Of a DNA stretch of 13,807 nt, positions 13,372 through 13,807 are shown piece by piece. The stretch lies in contig QIAK01000141.1 of NCBI GenBank assembly GCA_003225515.1, positions 1,636 to 15,442 of the forward strand, read 5' to 3'. The DNA is from Acidobacteriota bacterium (GTDB lineage Bacteria > Acidobacteriota > Terriglobia > Terriglobales > Acidobacteriaceae). The position numbers were made by a program, and so were the translations under genes. Numbering within the stretch: position 1 is the first letter of the stretch; each line of letters begins with the position of its first letter. Under the pieces are notes generated by a model. It was not told where the DNA came from and ran no database searches. It saw only the letters and a program-made list of their open reading frames with translations.

Positions 13372-13541
13372 AATCTCTTCTTTGGATTCTCCAGTTTTTC
13401 TTTGGCTGCCGACATCGTCATCAAAGTCGGGTGTTCACCATCAAACACCGTACCTACAAGGTCTGCTTCGACTGTGGACGGGAATTCGAGTTGCCAGACG
13501 CACACCTGCCCGTGCAATCCAGTTCACGAGCCGCTGCTTAG
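13368..13541 (+). CDS. Small zinc-ribbon protein, 57 aa, last gene of the glycan operon
   Basis: Its ATG overlaps the GH130 stop as ATGA, with AGGA 4 nt before. 57 residues: a hydrophobic start M-K-S-L-L-W-I-L-Q-F-F-F-G, then C-R-H-R-H-Q-S-R-V-F-T-I-K-H-R-T-Y-K-V-C, then F-D-C-G-R-E-F-E-L. Ligands are probably Cys14, His16 or His18, Cys33 and Cys36. The pattern C-x-H...SRVFTIK-RTY-VC--CG-EF resembles tiny acidobacterial proteins I recall. The first 13 residues could touch the membrane. Its strict coupling to the GH130 gene suggests co-expression; role unknown. Confidence 0.75.
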   Translation: MKSLLWILQFFFGCRHRHQSRVFTIKHRTYKVCFDCGREFELPDAHLPVQSSSRAAA

Positions 13542-13807
13542 GAACGTACTCCGAACCCTGATTTAACGCTTCGTGCGTTGACAAGTTCTTGCGTCGCAAC
13601 CCTCATTTTCGCATGTGAGCTATCTTGCTCAGACGCTCCCGCCCATATATGTCATTCTTAATCATCTTCTGAGTGTGTAGACGGAACCGCGAAGCTGAAT
13701 CGCAGCTCCTTCCTTTCGGGTCGCTGGAGAGCGTGTGCTGATCAGGTCACGCAAGCGGCCACATCCAGCGAATCAGCATTCTTCATTCGTGGGCCGGCCG
13801 CCAAACT
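13542..13807. other. Intergenic right end
   Basis: No coding frame or RNA gene seen. It holds the second copy of the 19-bp repeat (13616-13634). It is probably the leader of a gene beyond the window or the downstream region of the glycan operon; no terminator hairpin with a T-run is evident after 13541. Confidence 0.5.
13616..13634 (+). repeat. Dispersed 19-bp repeat with TGAGC-N6-GCTCA, copy 2
   Basis: tgagctatcttgctcagac, identical to 6949-6967 and in the same orientation. The flanking bases differ, so only the motif, not a longer duplicated block, is conserved. Its inverted-repeat arms are TGAGC and GCTCA. Confidence 0.6.

Noticed and set aside
1..13807. CRISPR array, rRNA, intact tRNA or complete insertion sequence
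   Set aside because: No regularly spaced repeats, no rRNA-like stretches and no full tRNA cloverleaf were seen; mobile-element traces are fragments only.

Overview
The window looks like a chromosomal accessory segment of an Acidobacteriota (Terriglobia-type) genome. The evidence is protein character: a class D sortase beside an LPKTA-anchored protein, a YXWGXW-repeat protein, a SYLF protein, a Crp-like regulator of a type common in the phylum, and several tiny Cys-rich or coiled proteins resembling ones I associate with this phylum. This placement rests on recall of protein families, not on a search.

Layout. 1-941 (minus): a secreted type B carboxylesterase that runs off the left edge. 942-2845: mostly non-coding and full of gene wreckage. 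It holds an excisionase-like HTH relic, the 3' half of a tRNA-Met-like gene with its terminator (an attachment-site scar), the C-terminus of a tyrosine integrase, an internally deleted transposase C-terminus, and an intact 51-aa coiled-coil ORF. Together these look like an old, decayed integrated element. 2930-3646 (minus): an exported SYLF-domain protein. 3851-4165 (plus): a small zinc-ribbon protein. 4295-6327 (minus): an envelope module of an LPKTA substrate, a class D sortase and a degenerate receiver protein. 6572-6919 (plus): a probable CxxC protein. 7126-8468 (plus): a YXWGXW protein plus a 79-aa protein, closed by a strong terminator. 8550-9269 (minus): the Crp/Fnr-type regulator. 9453-9817: two convergent small genes.

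9993-13541 (plus) is a tightly packed carbohydrate operon: GT4 glycosyltransferase, six-hairpin (alpha/alpha-barrel-like) protein, GH130 phosphorylase/hydrolase and a small zinc-ribbon protein. Every junction can be read as a 4-nt ATGA stop/start overlap. The first two ORFs look like one ancestral fusion gene broken by a frameshift near nt 11140-11150.

The two most unusual observations are that split gene, which now has a potential ATGA coupling point, and a recurring motif. TTGCTCAG occurs four times, always on the plus strand. Two copies are the right half of a 19-bp exact repeat containing the palindrome CTGAGC-N6-GCTCAG (one copy lacks the first base). Two other copies lie exactly 64 nt before the chosen starts of small genes. 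A degenerate version precedes the receiver gene. This may be an uncharacterised regulatory site shared by these small or stress-type genes.
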